Shown here in pieces: positions 41,203 to 50,239 of a stretch of 64,000 nt of DNA. This stretch comes from Mammaliicoccus lentus (lineage in GTDB: Bacteria > Bacillota > Bacilli > Staphylococcales > Staphylococcaceae). The stretch is from NCBI RefSeq assembly GCF_002902755.1, contig NZ_PPRS01000028.1, positions 1 through 64,000 of the forward strand. The letters run 5' to 3'. A model generated the notes under the pieces. It ran no database searches, was not told where the DNA came from, and saw nothing but the letters and a program-made list of their open reading frames with translations. The stretch's first letter is position 1. The number at the start of each line of letters is the position of its first letter. The translations under genes and the position numbers were made by a program.

Positions 41203-42114
41203 CTAACCTTTTAATGTTTCACCTTCTGCTTCTAATATAATTTGCATTGCTACTAATTTAGCAATATGATTACCACTTGCAGCAGAATCGATAAGTTGTG
41301 AAGGCATTGCACCATTTGTTTCACCAGCTACAAATAACCCTGGAATAGAAGTTTCTCCAAAGTCATCTTTTTTAATACCTCCATTTTCATCTCTTTCAAT
41401 TTGAAGTTCTTCTAAAAATGAAAATTTTGTATCCCATTCAACTGATATAATCGCACCATTCCTAGAAATTCTAGTACCATCTTCATATATCACTTCATTT
41501 ATCATTCCATCATCATGTTTAAATTCCGATACTTTACCTTGAACAAGCTTTATATTTTTCTTTTTTAAAAATGATTTATCATCTTCGGTTAATTCTGAAA
41601 AGTCTTGTGAACTTATAACTAAATCATTAGTCCAATTGCTAACTAATTTAGCCATATGCATCACTAGTTCTGGAGATACATCTACGAGTAATGATTTATT
41701 TCTTAATTCATAACCGTCACACCAAGGACAGTAAAATGCAGATTTTCCGTAAATTTCTTTCACACCTTTTATATTAGGTAATGTCTCTCTTAATCCAGTA
41801 CATAACATAACTTTCTTAGCTTTGTACGTTTCATTTTTCGTTTTCACTATGAAAGTATTGCCTTCTTTAGCAATCTTTTCAACTGTATCTTGCACGCGCG
41901 TTACATCTTCATATTTATCAACATCCGATTGTGCTTTTTCCCTTAATTCTTCTGGTGTTACACCATCTTGTGTTAAAAACGCATGTGAAGTCTGTGTCAC
42001 TTTATTTCTCGCATTATCATTATCTATTACCAATGTTGTTTTTAAAGCTCTTCCTAAAGTTAAAGCACTCGCTAATCCAGCTGGACCTCCACCTACTACT
42101 ATACAATCAAACAT
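41203..42114 (-). CDS. thioredoxin-reductase-like NAD(P)/FAD oxidoreductase with CPWC motif
   Basis: A 303-aa flavoprotein. FAD motif GGGPAGLASALTLG at the N-terminus, redox motif YCPWCDGYE near residue 130, C-terminal FVAGETNGAMPSQLIDSAASG. The NADPH-binding glycine motif typical of TrxB is weak here (LLVDVSPELVMHMAKL), so its electron donor may differ from thioredoxin reductase. It lies 72 bases downstream of an Rrf2 regulator on the same strand, suggesting redox-controlled expression. Substrate unknown. Confidence 0.78.
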   Translation of the reverse strand: MFDCIVVGGGPAGLASALTLGRALKTTLVIDNDNARNKVTQTSHAFLTQDGVTPEELREKAQSDVDKYEDVTRVQDTVEKIAKEGNTFIVKTKNETYKAKKVMLCTGLRETLPNIKGVKEIYGKSAFYCPWCDGYELRNKSLLVDVSPELVMHMAKLVSNWTNDLVISSQDFSELTEDDKSFLKKKNIKLVQGKVSEFKHDDGMINEVIYEDGTRISRNGAIISVEWDTKFSFLEELQIERDENGGIKKDDFGETSIPGLFVAGETNGAMPSQLIDSAASGNHIAKLVAMQIILEAEGETLKG

Positions 42115-42186
42115 ATTTATACCACCTTTTCCACATATATTAAAGAGTCTTAATATCTATGATTAGCTGTTAAAAAAAGATTTAAT

Positions 42187-42567
42187 TTACATTAAATCTT
42201 TTAACGTCTTCGATTTTAAAGATTTCGTCATTTCATCCTCCGCAGAGTTTAAAATAGACTGAACTTTACATTCCGGACCATGATTAAAACTATCTTCTAT
42301 CATGCTTCTATGACCATCGATTGCAGTAATGATGTCATATATTCTAATGGTTTCCCAATTATTCACTAAATAATAACCACCCTTAGCACCAGAAGCCGAT
42401 TTAATCACACCAGCTTTGACAAGTTGAGTTAAAATTTTAGATAAATACGTAACAGAAACATTTAGCACGTCAGATAACCTCTTTACAGTTACAGGCTGAT
42501 TATCACCATTGCTTATTAAATATAGTAATGAATGTAAAGCATAATCTGTACCTTTAGATATCTTCAT
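42187..42567 (-). CDS. Rrf2-family transcriptional regulator
   Basis: A 126-aa winged-helix repressor. N-terminal KGTDYALHSLLYL, recognition stretch VSVTYLSKILTQLVKAGV, wing SGAKGGYYLVN. It has a single Cys in NHGPECKVQ, not the three of Fe-S types (IscR/NsrR), so a thiol or non-cysteine signal is more likely; YwnA- or HypR-like regulators are the nearest idea. The operator-like dyad at 42580-42606 suggests autoregulation, together with the downstream flavoprotein. Confidence 0.83.
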   Translation of the reverse strand: MKISKGTDYALHSLLYLISNGDNQPVTVKRLSDVLNVSVTYLSKILTQLVKAGVIKSASGAKGGYYLVNNWETIRIYDIITAIDGHRSMIEDSFNHGPECKVQSILNSAEDEMTKSLKSKTLKDLM

Positions 42568-42579
42568 GTTACACCTCTG

Positions 42580-42606
42580 TATTATAGATATTGTGTGTCT
42601 ATAATA
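42580..42606. promoter_or_regulatory. Rrf2-type operator
   Basis: TATTATAGA (42580-42588) and TCTATAATA (42598-42606) are perfect inverted 9-bp arms 9 bases apart. They lie 13 bases upstream of the Rrf2 ATG. Another TCTATAGA palindrome is at 42624-42631. Confidence 0.7.
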
Positions 42607-42766
42607 TCATATATATTATTATTGTCTATAGATAAGCTTAAGGATTTAAAATTTATATTTTATTCTAACTATATGAGTCCTCTAATAAAAACCAATTTTT
42701 AGCGTAATATAGCAAAAAATTTTATTGACATACGAGTAAAGCTGTTACATATTTATATATAGTAAT

Positions 42767-42785
42767 GATAATGATTATCATTAAC
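42767..42785 (+). promoter_or_regulatory. near-perfect Fur box before sirA
   Basis: GATAATGATTATCATTAAC matches the 19-base Fur consensus at all but one or two end bases. A TTGACA -35 lies upstream at 42725-42730; the -10 is ambiguous (CATATT at 17 bases). Confidence 0.92.
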
Positions 42786-42805
42786 GAAGGAGGATATTAT
42801 ATAAT

Positions 42806-43798
42806 ATGAAAAACCTAACTAAATTATTTATAGTTACACTAGTATCCATCATATTGATGGCAGCTTGTGGAAGTAACAACTCAGAAAAATCTTCTGAAGC
42901 TAAAAAAGATAATGAGACAGTAAAAATCGAACACGCTATGGGAACGACGGAGATTAAAGGAAAACCAAAACGTGTTGTTACGTTATATCAAGGTGCAACA
43001 GATGTCGCCGTTGCTTTAGATGTTAAGCCAGTGGGCGCTGTTGAGTCTTGGACTCAAAAACCAAAATACGATTACATAAAAGAAGACTTAAAAGACACTA
43101 AAATTGTTGGTCAAGAGCCATCACCTAACTTAGAAGAAATTGCTAAATTAAAACCTGATTTAATAGTAGCTTCTAAAGTAAGAAACGAAAAGCAATATGA
43201 ACAACTTTCTAAGATTGCACCGACTATAACTCATAATACCGTATATAAGTTCAAAGATACTCTTGAAATGATGGGTAAAGCTCTAGGTAAAGAGAAAAAA
43301 GCAGATGAATTATTAAAAAATTATAATGAGAAAGTTACACAATTCAAAAAAGATGCGAAAGGAACATTCGGAGATAAATGGCCTGTTTCAGCTTCCGTTA
43401 TTAACTTCAGAGCAGATCATGCTCGTATTTACGCAAGTGGTTATGCTGGCGATATTTTACATGATTTAGGTTTTAAACGTCCCGAAGAACAAGAAAAACA
43501 AGTTAGTAAAGGAAAAGATATTATTCAGTTAACGACTAAAGAAAGTATTCCACTAATGGATGCAGATCATATCTTCATATTTAAAAGCGACACATCTGCT
43601 AAGGATGAGAAGTTGGCTGAAAAAACAAAGGAAGAATGGACTTCTAGTAATCAGTGGCAGAATTTAAAAGCAGTCAAAGAAAACCATGTTTCAGATAATA
43701 TCGATGAAATTAATTGGAACATGGCTGGTGGTTACACATCTTCACTTAAATTAATAGATGATTTATACGATAAATTAGACATTAAAAAACAATCTTAA
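42806..43798 (+). CDS. sirA: staphyloferrin B-binding lipoprotein SirA
   Basis: A 330-aa class III siderophore-binding lipoprotein (lipobox LMAAC). Long stretches are as in S. aureus SirA: HAMGTTEIKGKPKRVVTLYQ, VGAVESWTQKP, LKDTKIVGQEP, NLEEIAKLKPDLIVASKVRN, VINFRADHARIYASGYAG and WNMAGGYTSSLKLIDDLYDK. It receives ferric staphyloferrin B. In S. aureus sirABC adjoins the sbn biosynthesis genes; here the neighbour is the Rrf2/flavoprotein pair, so the siderophore may be scavenged. Confidence 0.92.
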   Translation: MKNLTKLFIVTLVSIILMAACGSNNSEKSSEAKKDNETVKIEHAMGTTEIKGKPKRVVTLYQGATDVAVALDVKPVGAVESWTQKPKYDYIKEDLKDTKIVGQEPSPNLEEIAKLKPDLIVASKVRNEKQYEQLSKIAPTITHNTVYKFKDTLEMMGKALGKEKKADELLKNYNEKVTQFKKDAKGTFGDKWPVSASVINFRADHARIYASGYAGDILHDLGFKRPEEQEKQVSKGKDIIQLTTKESIPLMDADHIFIFKSDTSAKDEKLAEKTKEEWTSSNQWQNLKAVKENHVSDNIDEINWNMAGGYTSSLKLIDDLYDKLDIKKQS

Positions 43799-43816
43799 CT
43801 TTTAAGGAGCTTCATT

Positions 43817-44812
43817 ATGTTACTTAAACCGCAGTACAAATTATTGCTCTCTAGTTTATGTCTGATCATTATAACAATTTTAAGTTTAACAATTGGAAAT
43901 ACGCTTGTATCACTACCTCAGTTGATACAAGCGTTGTTCCACTTTGATAGTAAAAACGATATTCATACTCTAGTTTTTGAATCACGTTCTTCTAGAACTA
44001 TAATTGCTTTATTAACAGGAGCTTCGTTAGCAGTATCAGGATTGTTTATGCAAGTATTGACCCGTAACCCGATTGCATCGCCAGGACTTTTTGGAGTTAA
44101 TGCTGGGGCTGTATTTTTTGTTATTGTTGGTTTAACTCTATTTAGTATACAATCCTTTCAATTCTTAATTTTTCTATCTTTCTTCGGTGCAATTTTAGTT
44201 ACTATAATTGTGGTTACCCTTGGTATGTTTAAACAAGCACGCTTTTCACCCAAGCGAGTTATTTTAGCAGGAGCTGCCATTTCTGCATTATTCAGTGCTT
44301 TCACGCAAGGTATTATGATAATGAATGAAAGTAATTTACAAAGTTTTTTATTTTGGTTAAGTGGTTCCGTATCAGTTCGTAATATATGGGAATTTCCATG
44401 GGTGATACCAATTATCTTTATTACGCTTTTAATTGCGTTTTTTATGTCCGCACACTTAAATATTTTAATGACTAGTGATGATATTGCTAAATCGCTTGGA
44501 CAAAAAGTTATATTAACAAAACTCACTATAATTTTAATCATCAGTATTCTTGCTGGAATATCAGTAGCAATTGCCGGTTCTATCATGTTTGTTGGTCTAA
44601 TAATACCTAATATCAGCAAAAAATTATTGCCACTAAACTATAAATATTTAATACCATTCAACGCTATAAGTGGCGCTATACTCATGTTGTTATCAGATAT
44701 CGTTTCCCGTATTATCATTGCACCATTAGAACTACCAATTGGTGTTATCACAGCAATAATCGGCGCGGTTACACTTATATATATTATGAGGAAGGACGTA
44801 CAAAACATATGA
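43817..44812 (+). CDS. sirB: siderophore ABC permease SirB
   Basis: A 331-aa FecCD-family permease, about ten membrane segments. Typical stretches are RSSRTIIALLTGASLAVSGLFMQ (part), TRNPIASPGLFGVNAGA, and the ATPase-contact loop near IAGSIMFVGLIIPNISKK. It follows sirA by 18 bases with an AAGGAG site. With SirC it forms the membrane channel for staphyloferrin B. No ATPase is encoded here; in S. aureus FhuC supplies that role. Confidence 0.88.
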   Translation: MLLKPQYKLLLSSLCLIIITILSLTIGNTLVSLPQLIQALFHFDSKNDIHTLVFESRSSRTIIALLTGASLAVSGLFMQVLTRNPIASPGLFGVNAGAVFFVIVGLTLFSIQSFQFLIFLSFFGAILVTIIVVTLGMFKQARFSPKRVILAGAAISALFSAFTQGIMIMNESNLQSFLFWLSGSVSVRNIWEFPWVIPIIFITLLIAFFMSAHLNILMTSDDIAKSLGQKVILTKLTIILIISILAGISVAIAGSIMFVGLIIPNISKKLLPLNYKYLIPFNAISGAILMLLSDIVSRIIIAPLELPIGVITAIIGAVTLIYIMRKDVQNI

Positions 44813-45807
44813 ATGAGACACTATCTAAACAAGACACAAATCGTTTAATCAGCGCATTAATAATATTATTAATACTGTCATTCATAAGTTTAATGTCTGG
44901 ATCAACATTCATTTCACCCATAAAAATTATATCTTATATCTTTAATCCTATTGAAAGTCCAGACCAATTCACAATAGAAGTACTACGTTTACCACGTATC
45001 ATTCTTGCTATAGTTGCGGGTGCTGCTTTAGGTGCAAGTGGTCTTATTTTACAAAATATTTTAAAGAATCCAATTGCATCACCTGATATCATTGGGATTA
45101 CAGGAGGGGCCACTCTTGGTGCAGTATTGTTCGTCGCCTTTTTAACTCATATAAGCATCATATGGTTACCGTTATTTTCTTTAGCAGGTGCCACGCTGAC
45201 TATGATATTACTTCTCTATTTTCAACAAAAAGGAAACATTCAAGCTACAACTCTAATCATAGTCGGTATAGCTTTACAAACATTGTTTGCTGCACTCGTT
45301 AACGGAATCCTTGTTATGACTAAACAACTTTCAGCATCGAAAGCTTATACTTGGATTATTGGTAGCTTATCTGGTGCGACTTTTGAAAACAGCTTAATGT
45401 TAGGGACATTTTTACTCTGTATACTACCTTTACTAATCATTATTATTCCGAGAATGAAAATCTCTCTGTTGCATGATGATATTGCAACAGGTTTAGGGCT
45501 TAGAGTCAATCAGACAAAATTATTACAAATGTTAATCAGTACAATTCTCGCTGCATCTGCTATTAGCTTTGTAGGTAACATAGGGTTTGTAGGTTTAATT
45601 TCTCCACATATAGCAAAAACATTAATAAAAACCAATTACTTTAAACGATTATTAATGTCAGCAATTTGTGGGGCAATTTCTATTGTTATTGCCGATTTAA
45701 TAGGTCGAACAATTTTTATACCGAATGAAGTACCCGCAGGTGTTTTCATTGCTGCATTCGGGGCACCTTTCTTTATATATTTATTATTAACAACAAAAAA
45801 ATTATAA
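44809..45807 (+). CDS. sirC: siderophore ABC permease SirC
   Basis: A 332-aa FecCD-family permease, partner of SirB. Motifs: LRLPRIILAIVAGAALGASGLIL (part), KNPIASPDIIGITGGA, VGNIGFVGLISPHIAKTL. Its ATG overlaps the sirB stop (ATGA), indicating translational coupling. It ends the operon at a strong terminator. Confidence 0.88.
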   Translation: MNETLSKQDTNRLISALIILLILSFISLMSGSTFISPIKIISYIFNPIESPDQFTIEVLRLPRIILAIVAGAALGASGLILQNILKNPIASPDIIGITGGATLGAVLFVAFLTHISIIWLPLFSLAGATLTMILLLYFQQKGNIQATTLIIVGIALQTLFAALVNGILVMTKQLSASKAYTWIIGSLSGATFENSLMLGTFLLCILPLLIIIIPRMKISLLHDDIATGLGLRVNQTKLLQMLISTILAASAISFVGNIGFVGLISPHIAKTLIKTNYFKRLLMSAICGAISIVIADLIGRTIFIPNEVPAGVFIAAFGAPFFIYLLLTTKKL

Positions 45808-45831
45808 ATTAAATTTGATATTATAATTTAT

Positions 45832-45867
45832 AAAAACCCTTAAAATCATTTGATTTTAAGGGTTTTT
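45832..45867 (+). terminator. terminator of sirABC
   Basis: AAAAACCCTTAAAATCA pairs perfectly with TGATTTTAAGGGTTTTT around TT. It is symmetric, so it also serves the convergent ABC exporter gene. Confidence 0.92.
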
Positions 45868-45913
45868 ATTACAGGCTATACTCTTTTAATATTATAGATA
45901 TGAAGTTCTCTCA

Positions 45914-47635
45914 CTAAAAATCTTCTAATTGTTCAAATTGCGACATATATAAGTCTTTATATTTACCACCTTGTGCCATCAGTTCATCATGGCTACCCAT
46001 TTCCTTAATTTGTCCTTGTTCTATAAATACAATTCTATCTACGTGTCTAATCGTACTTAATCTATGTGCAATGATTAATGATGTTCTACCTTGTGATAGA
46101 TTTTTGAATGCTGACTGTATTTTATTTTCTGTTTCTACATCTAGAGCACTTGTTGCTTCGTCTAATATAATGATTGGTGGGTTTTTCAAGAACATTCTCG
46201 CGATTGAAATACGTTGTTTTTGTCCACCTGAAAGTTTCGTTCCTCGTTCTCCGACAACTGTATCTAAGCCAGCTGGTAATTCATCTACAAATGATCTTAA
46301 CTGCGCTTGGTCGACAGCTTCATTGATTTCTACTTCTGTCGCGTTTAAGTTACCATATATTATATTATCTCTTAACGTTCCACCAAATAAGAATACATCT
46401 TGTTGAACAACACCAATTTGTTTTCTTAAAGATTCTAATGTATAAGATTTAATATTTTTATTATTGATTTTAACTGCACCTTCTATAGGATCATAGAACC
46501 TTGGTAATAACGAACAAATCGTTGTTTTACCTCCCCCACTCGGTCCTACAAGCGCTATTTTTTCACCTTGTTCAATTTTAATTGATAACTGATCTAGCAC
46601 TAACTTTTCACCGTATTTAAATGATACATTTTCATATTCTATGATGTCCGGTTCATCAGTAAACTCTACAGCATCCTCACTATCTTTAATTTCAGGATCC
46701 ATATTTACGATTTCTTTAAAGTTTTTAAACCCTGCAATACCTTTCGGGAATAACTCAATAATCATATTTATAGCTTCTAAAGGTTTAAATAGTAAATTCG
46801 TAATCATAATAAAAGCTACGAAACCACCGTATGACAATGAACCATTTAACACGAAATAGCTTCCCATAATCAATACGAAAATCATAGTTAATTTTTGTGC
46901 AATATGACTGATTGTTATATTCCAAGACATGAACGAATATGCTTTTAATTTAGTTGCTCTAAAATTATCATTAACTTTTTTAAATCTTGATAGTTCATAA
47001 CCTTCATTTGTAAAAGCTTGAACAAGTCTCATTCCACCAACATTATCTGAGATTAATTCGTTAAATCTAGATACGTTACTAAATAAACTTTTAAAAGCTC
47101 CAGACATTTTATGGTTGAAATAAATAGTCAGTACAAAAATAATCGGTATAACACAGAAAGTAATCAATGCTAATTTCACATCAATTGTTAACATGATAAC
47201 AAATGAACCAATCAACGTCATAAGTGCTACGAATATATCCTCAGGTCCATGATGGGCTACTTCCCCAATATCCATCAAGTCATTCGTTAAACGACCAATA
47301 ATTTTACCCGATTTCTGGTTATCAAAAAATCCAAAATTCATTTTTTGAATATGTTCATACAGTTCATTACGAATGTCTCTTTCAATATTAGTCCCCAGTT
47401 TATGCCCCCAATACGTTACGATGAATTTTAATACAGATTCAACAACGTATATGAATAATAAAATAAAAACAAATATTACAATCCAACTCCAATTCTTAGT
47501 TGGTAGCAAACGGTCTATAAATATACTCGTAATTAATGGAAAAATGAGTTCTAATATACCTACAAACACAGCTGAACCAAAATCTAAGAAAAATAATCCT
47601 TTATAGGGTTTATAATATTGGAAGAATTCCTTCAT
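45914..47635 (-). CDS. ABC exporter (Sav1866/MsbA-like multidrug or lipid type)
   Basis: A 573-aa fused exporter: six membrane helices to about residue 310, then an ATPase with Walker A GPSGGGKTT, Q-loop VVQQDVFLF, signature LSGGQKQR, Walker B IIILDEATSALD and switch His AHRLST. Intracellular loop stretch GRLTNDLMDIGEVAHHGPED is of the MsbA/Sav1866 type. Start ATG 47635 has AGGAGG 6 bases upstream; a start ten codons earlier would overlap that site. Works as a homodimer by family; substrate not deducible. Confidence 0.85.
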   Translation of the reverse strand: MKEFFQYYKPYKGLFFLDFGSAVFVGILELIFPLITSIFIDRLLPTKNWSWIVIFVFILLFIYVVESVLKFIVTYWGHKLGTNIERDIRNELYEHIQKMNFGFFDNQKSGKIIGRLTNDLMDIGEVAHHGPEDIFVALMTLIGSFVIMLTIDVKLALITFCVIPIIFVLTIYFNHKMSGAFKSLFSNVSRFNELISDNVGGMRLVQAFTNEGYELSRFKKVNDNFRATKLKAYSFMSWNITISHIAQKLTMIFVLIMGSYFVLNGSLSYGGFVAFIMITNLLFKPLEAINMIIELFPKGIAGFKNFKEIVNMDPEIKDSEDAVEFTDEPDIIEYENVSFKYGEKLVLDQLSIKIEQGEKIALVGPSGGGKTTICSLLPRFYDPIEGAVKINNKNIKSYTLESLRKQIGVVQQDVFLFGGTLRDNIIYGNLNATEVEINEAVDQAQLRSFVDELPAGLDTVVGERGTKLSGGQKQRISIARMFLKNPPIIILDEATSALDVETENKIQSAFKNLSQGRTSLIIAHRLSTIRHVDRIVFIEQGQIKEMGSHDELMAQGGKYKDLYMSQFEQLEDF

Positions 47636-47824
47636 AATTAACCTCCTATGAATAAATTTAATCAAAGACCATTATACTATAATTTTAAAATTTTACTTTA
47701 GTTTTCTAAAAATAAATAAATTTAATTATTATTGCAAACTAAAATAATATATTATTGATTAATTAAAAGAAGATATTGAACATATAGAGAGTTGGTTAGA
47801 CAAATCAGAATTTTTTGTGGATGC

Positions 47825-47897
47825 TTGTTGCCTTTTCTTATGAGTCTTGGCAATAAGGAAAACGCTAAGTACATACTCCCTTCGTCTTGCAACTTTT
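47825..47897 (+). repeat. degenerate family B plus family A repeats
   Basis: TTGTTGCCTTTTCTTA..GTCTTGGCAATAAGG resembles the third family B unit at 13491-13520. It is followed by a family A tail, TTCGTCTTGCAAC (47881-47893). The B-then-A order is the same as at 13.4 kb. The remainder of 47636-48006 has no gene that I can support. Confidence 0.6.
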
Positions 47898-47928
47898 ATG
47901 AGTCCATTCCTAGCGCTTATACATAAAA

Positions 47929-47966
47929 AAACAATCCAAGGCATATATAAATGTCTCGGACTGTTT
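47929..47966 (-). terminator. terminator of the beta-glucoside PTS operon
   Basis: AAACAaTCCaAGgCAT pairs with ATGtCTcGGAcTGTTT (several G-U/mismatches); a run of seven T follows on the minus strand. A GTCACGCTACC (family D remnant) is next to it. Confidence 0.65.
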
Positions 47967-48006
47967 CATTATAATGAGATTCCTGTCACGCTACCTCGTT
48001 CATCTA

Positions 48007-49362
48007 TTAAATTAAAGCATCATTACCTTTTTCTTGTTCTACTAATTTACTGTCATATATTTTAATGAATGGTAACCAAATTAAGAATGCGACTATAGCG
48101 CATATTATTGATACAAATACTGCCATTAAACTACCTGCTGTGCCTATAAATGCGCCAAAACCAATTGGAGACGGCCATGGTACTTGTGCAATGATTGGTT
48201 TTACAAGTTCTAATTTAATTGTCCAATATCCAATTGATGCTGAAACCATAGGTGCTAAGAAAAATGGTATCGCTAAAAACGGGTTATAAACTATTGGCAA
48301 TCCAAACACGAGGGGTTCATTAATATTAAATATGCCAGGAACTAATGAAGCTTTACCCAATACTTTTAATTGTTCTGACTTTGCTAACAATGCAATAAAG
48401 AGACATAAACCTAGTGTTGCACCAGATCCACCTATAATTACAAAAGTATTTTGGAACTCACCTGCAAATGGTATATTCGCACCATCAATATTTAATTGCA
48501 TATTTGATAATACAATTGGTGTAATAAAAGCACCAATAATGTTTGCTCCATGTATGCCTACTATCCAAAGTGCATGTATTAAGAAGTAAATGACTAGTAT
48601 ACCAGCCCAACTACTCGTTAAGTTAACTACGAAACCAAAGGGAACTGCAATAATTTTAAAAATATCTGTATTAAATGCTACTAGTATACCTGTAAAAGTT
48701 AATATGACAAACGCTACTAAAAATGCTGGAATAAGCGCTGTAAATGATCTTGAAACACCTTCTGGTACTGCTTCTGGCATTTTAATTATCCATTTACGTT
48801 TCACACATAACCTATACAATTGTACTGCAATAATAGACATAATAATTGCTGTAAATATCCCAGTTGTACCTAGTCTAGTCACACCATCTGCAGACATCTC
48901 CCAACCTTTAAATATATTCATATCTTTATTCGCAATATTAACCAAAACCATTTTGCCATCTTCCATCACTAATTGTGGGATGGCCATAAAATAAGCAAAC
49001 ATTGATAACAATGCTCCGTTTAATGGGTTAACATTTAAATCTTCTTCATCAGCATAAATCTTCGTATATTCATATCCAATAACTAAACAGAAATATAATG
49101 CTAATATTCCCATTGTCGCTTTATTGGCTAACATGTATAAATCGCCAATCTTAAAAAACGTACTGTTCCAGAATCCTTCTAAAAACGTAAAAGTCTGTGG
49201 TATAACATTTAATACTAAAAACATAGATCCTACAATTGTAAAAGGTATACACGCCATCCCAGCGGCCATAATCGCTCTTACTATTCTAAACGAAGCTACT
49301 TTCCCCATCGGACCCATCAAGTATTTCTCTAAAAATGCGAATACTTTATTTTCTGATTCCAT
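48007..49362 (-). CDS. PTS EIIC, lactose/cellobiose (Lic/Cel) family
   Basis: A 451-aa membrane component, about ten helices. Family marks are LVIGYEYTKIYA, IHALWIVGIHGANIIGAFI (part), IIGGSGATLGLCLFIALLAKSEQLK (part) and GIFNINEPLVFGLPIVYNP, the sugar-binding region with its Glu. It transports an aryl- or oligo-beta-glucoside, phosphorylated by the EIIB at 52267. Last gene of a six-gene operon (52603-54033 back to here). Confidence 0.86.
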   Translation of the reverse strand: MESENKVFAFLEKYLMGPMGKVASFRIVRAIMAAGMACIPFTIVGSMFLVLNVIPQTFTFLEGFWNSTFFKIGDLYMLANKATMGILALYFCLVIGYEYTKIYADEEDLNVNPLNGALLSMFAYFMAIPQLVMEDGKMVLVNIANKDMNIFKGWEMSADGVTRLGTTGIFTAIIMSIIAVQLYRLCVKRKWIIKMPEAVPEGVSRSFTALIPAFLVAFVILTFTGILVAFNTDIFKIIAVPFGFVVNLTSSWAGILVIYFLIHALWIVGIHGANIIGAFITPIVLSNMQLNIDGANIPFAGEFQNTFVIIGGSGATLGLCLFIALLAKSEQLKVLGKASLVPGIFNINEPLVFGLPIVYNPFLAIPFFLAPMVSASIGYWTIKLELVKPIIAQVPWPSPIGFGAFIGTAGSLMAVFVSIICAIVAFLIWLPFIKIYDSKLVEQEKGNDALI

Positions 49363-49382
49363 AAAAAGACCCCTTTTCTATG

Positions 49383-49892
49383 TTAATTCATAGCATTTTC
49401 AAATTTTTTCAATCGTTTATAGTGCCAATCTTTGTCTTGTCTAATATTGTTTAATCTAAATAAAATAAATCCACTTATTAAAATACCAACTGCTAAAACA
49501 CAAATAATGAGTAATCTTGATGCGTATTGATTAATCATAAATGGATATAACTGTTCAAACATCGGTGTAAATAAAACAATTGGTATGATCAATAAATTCA
49601 CGCCAGTTAAAATCCTAAAACAATAAAACGTATACTTAGCATTATTAGAGTGATTTCCATACATTTTCACTTGTTCTGCTACGCTAATTAAAATGATAAT
49701 CATCATTAGAAGAGGTATAACAAATGTCCATGAACGACTCGTTATAAGATAGAAAAACCAATATAAATTAGAAAAGAAAAATAGTGCTGAAGCGTATCTC
49801 ACCAATAAGTATCGATTGAAATACATAGACTTTATACTCGTCTCTTTTCTATTCTTTTCAAATGTTGCTTTTGTCTTTTTATTCATTTTCAT
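49383..49892 (-). CDS. operon-borne four-helix membrane protein, unknown
   Basis: A 169-aa protein: a basic N-terminus (MKMNKKTKATFEKNRKETS), four membrane segments between residues 30 and 145, and a basic tail. I do not recognise it. It sits between the EIIA and EIIC genes, 7 bases from EIIA, so it is translated with the beta-glucoside PTS. It could be an accessory to the permease. Confidence 0.65.
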   Translation of the reverse strand: MKMNKKTKATFEKNRKETSIKSMYFNRYLLVRYASALFFFSNLYWFFYLITSRSWTFVIPLLMMIIILISVAEQVKMYGNHSNNAKYTFYCFRILTGVNLLIIPIVLFTPMFEQLYPFMINQYASRLLIICVLAVGILISGFILFRLNNIRQDKDWHYKRLKKFENAMN

Positions 49893-49899
49893 CCCTCAT

Positions 49900-50223
49900 T
49901 TAAGCAGTTTCATTTACTTTTTTATAAAGGTGTAACATTTCAGATGCAACTTCTTTTAAAGTCATCGTCGTCATGAGATGATCTTGTGCGTGAACCATTA
50001 TTATTTCCATATTGATAGATTCACCAGACGCATACTTCTGTAATAACTCAGTTTGCGATTGATGTGCTAACGTAATCTCTTCATTAGCATCTTCTAACTG
50101 TTCAAATGCAATTTCATATTTTTCTTCACGCATATTTTTAAATGCGTCATGTATCGTCGTTCGAGCTGTTCCACTGTGTAAAATAATCTCAAACGCAACT
50201 ACTTGAATATCTTCCTGTTCCAT
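49900..50223 (-). CDS. PTS EIIA, lactose/cellobiose family
   Basis: A 107-aa three-helix EIIA. The phospho-His lies in MVHAQDHLMTTMTLKEVA (the first or second His near residues 76-80). FEIILHSGTARTTIHDAF is family-typical. It passes phosphate from HPr to the EIIB at 52267. Part of the operon, with its start 16 bases after the regulator stop. Confidence 0.86.
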   Translation of the reverse strand: MEQEDIQVVAFEIILHSGTARTTIHDAFKNMREEKYEIAFEQLEDANEEITLAHQSQTELLQKYASGESINMEIIMVHAQDHLMTTMTLKEVASEMLHLYKKVNETA

Positions 50224-50239
50224 AAGCTAATCCCCTTTA

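Noticed and set aside
47759-48065. Short ORFs on both strands between the ABC exporter and EIIC
   Set aside because: They span repeats and a terminator and have no ribosome site.
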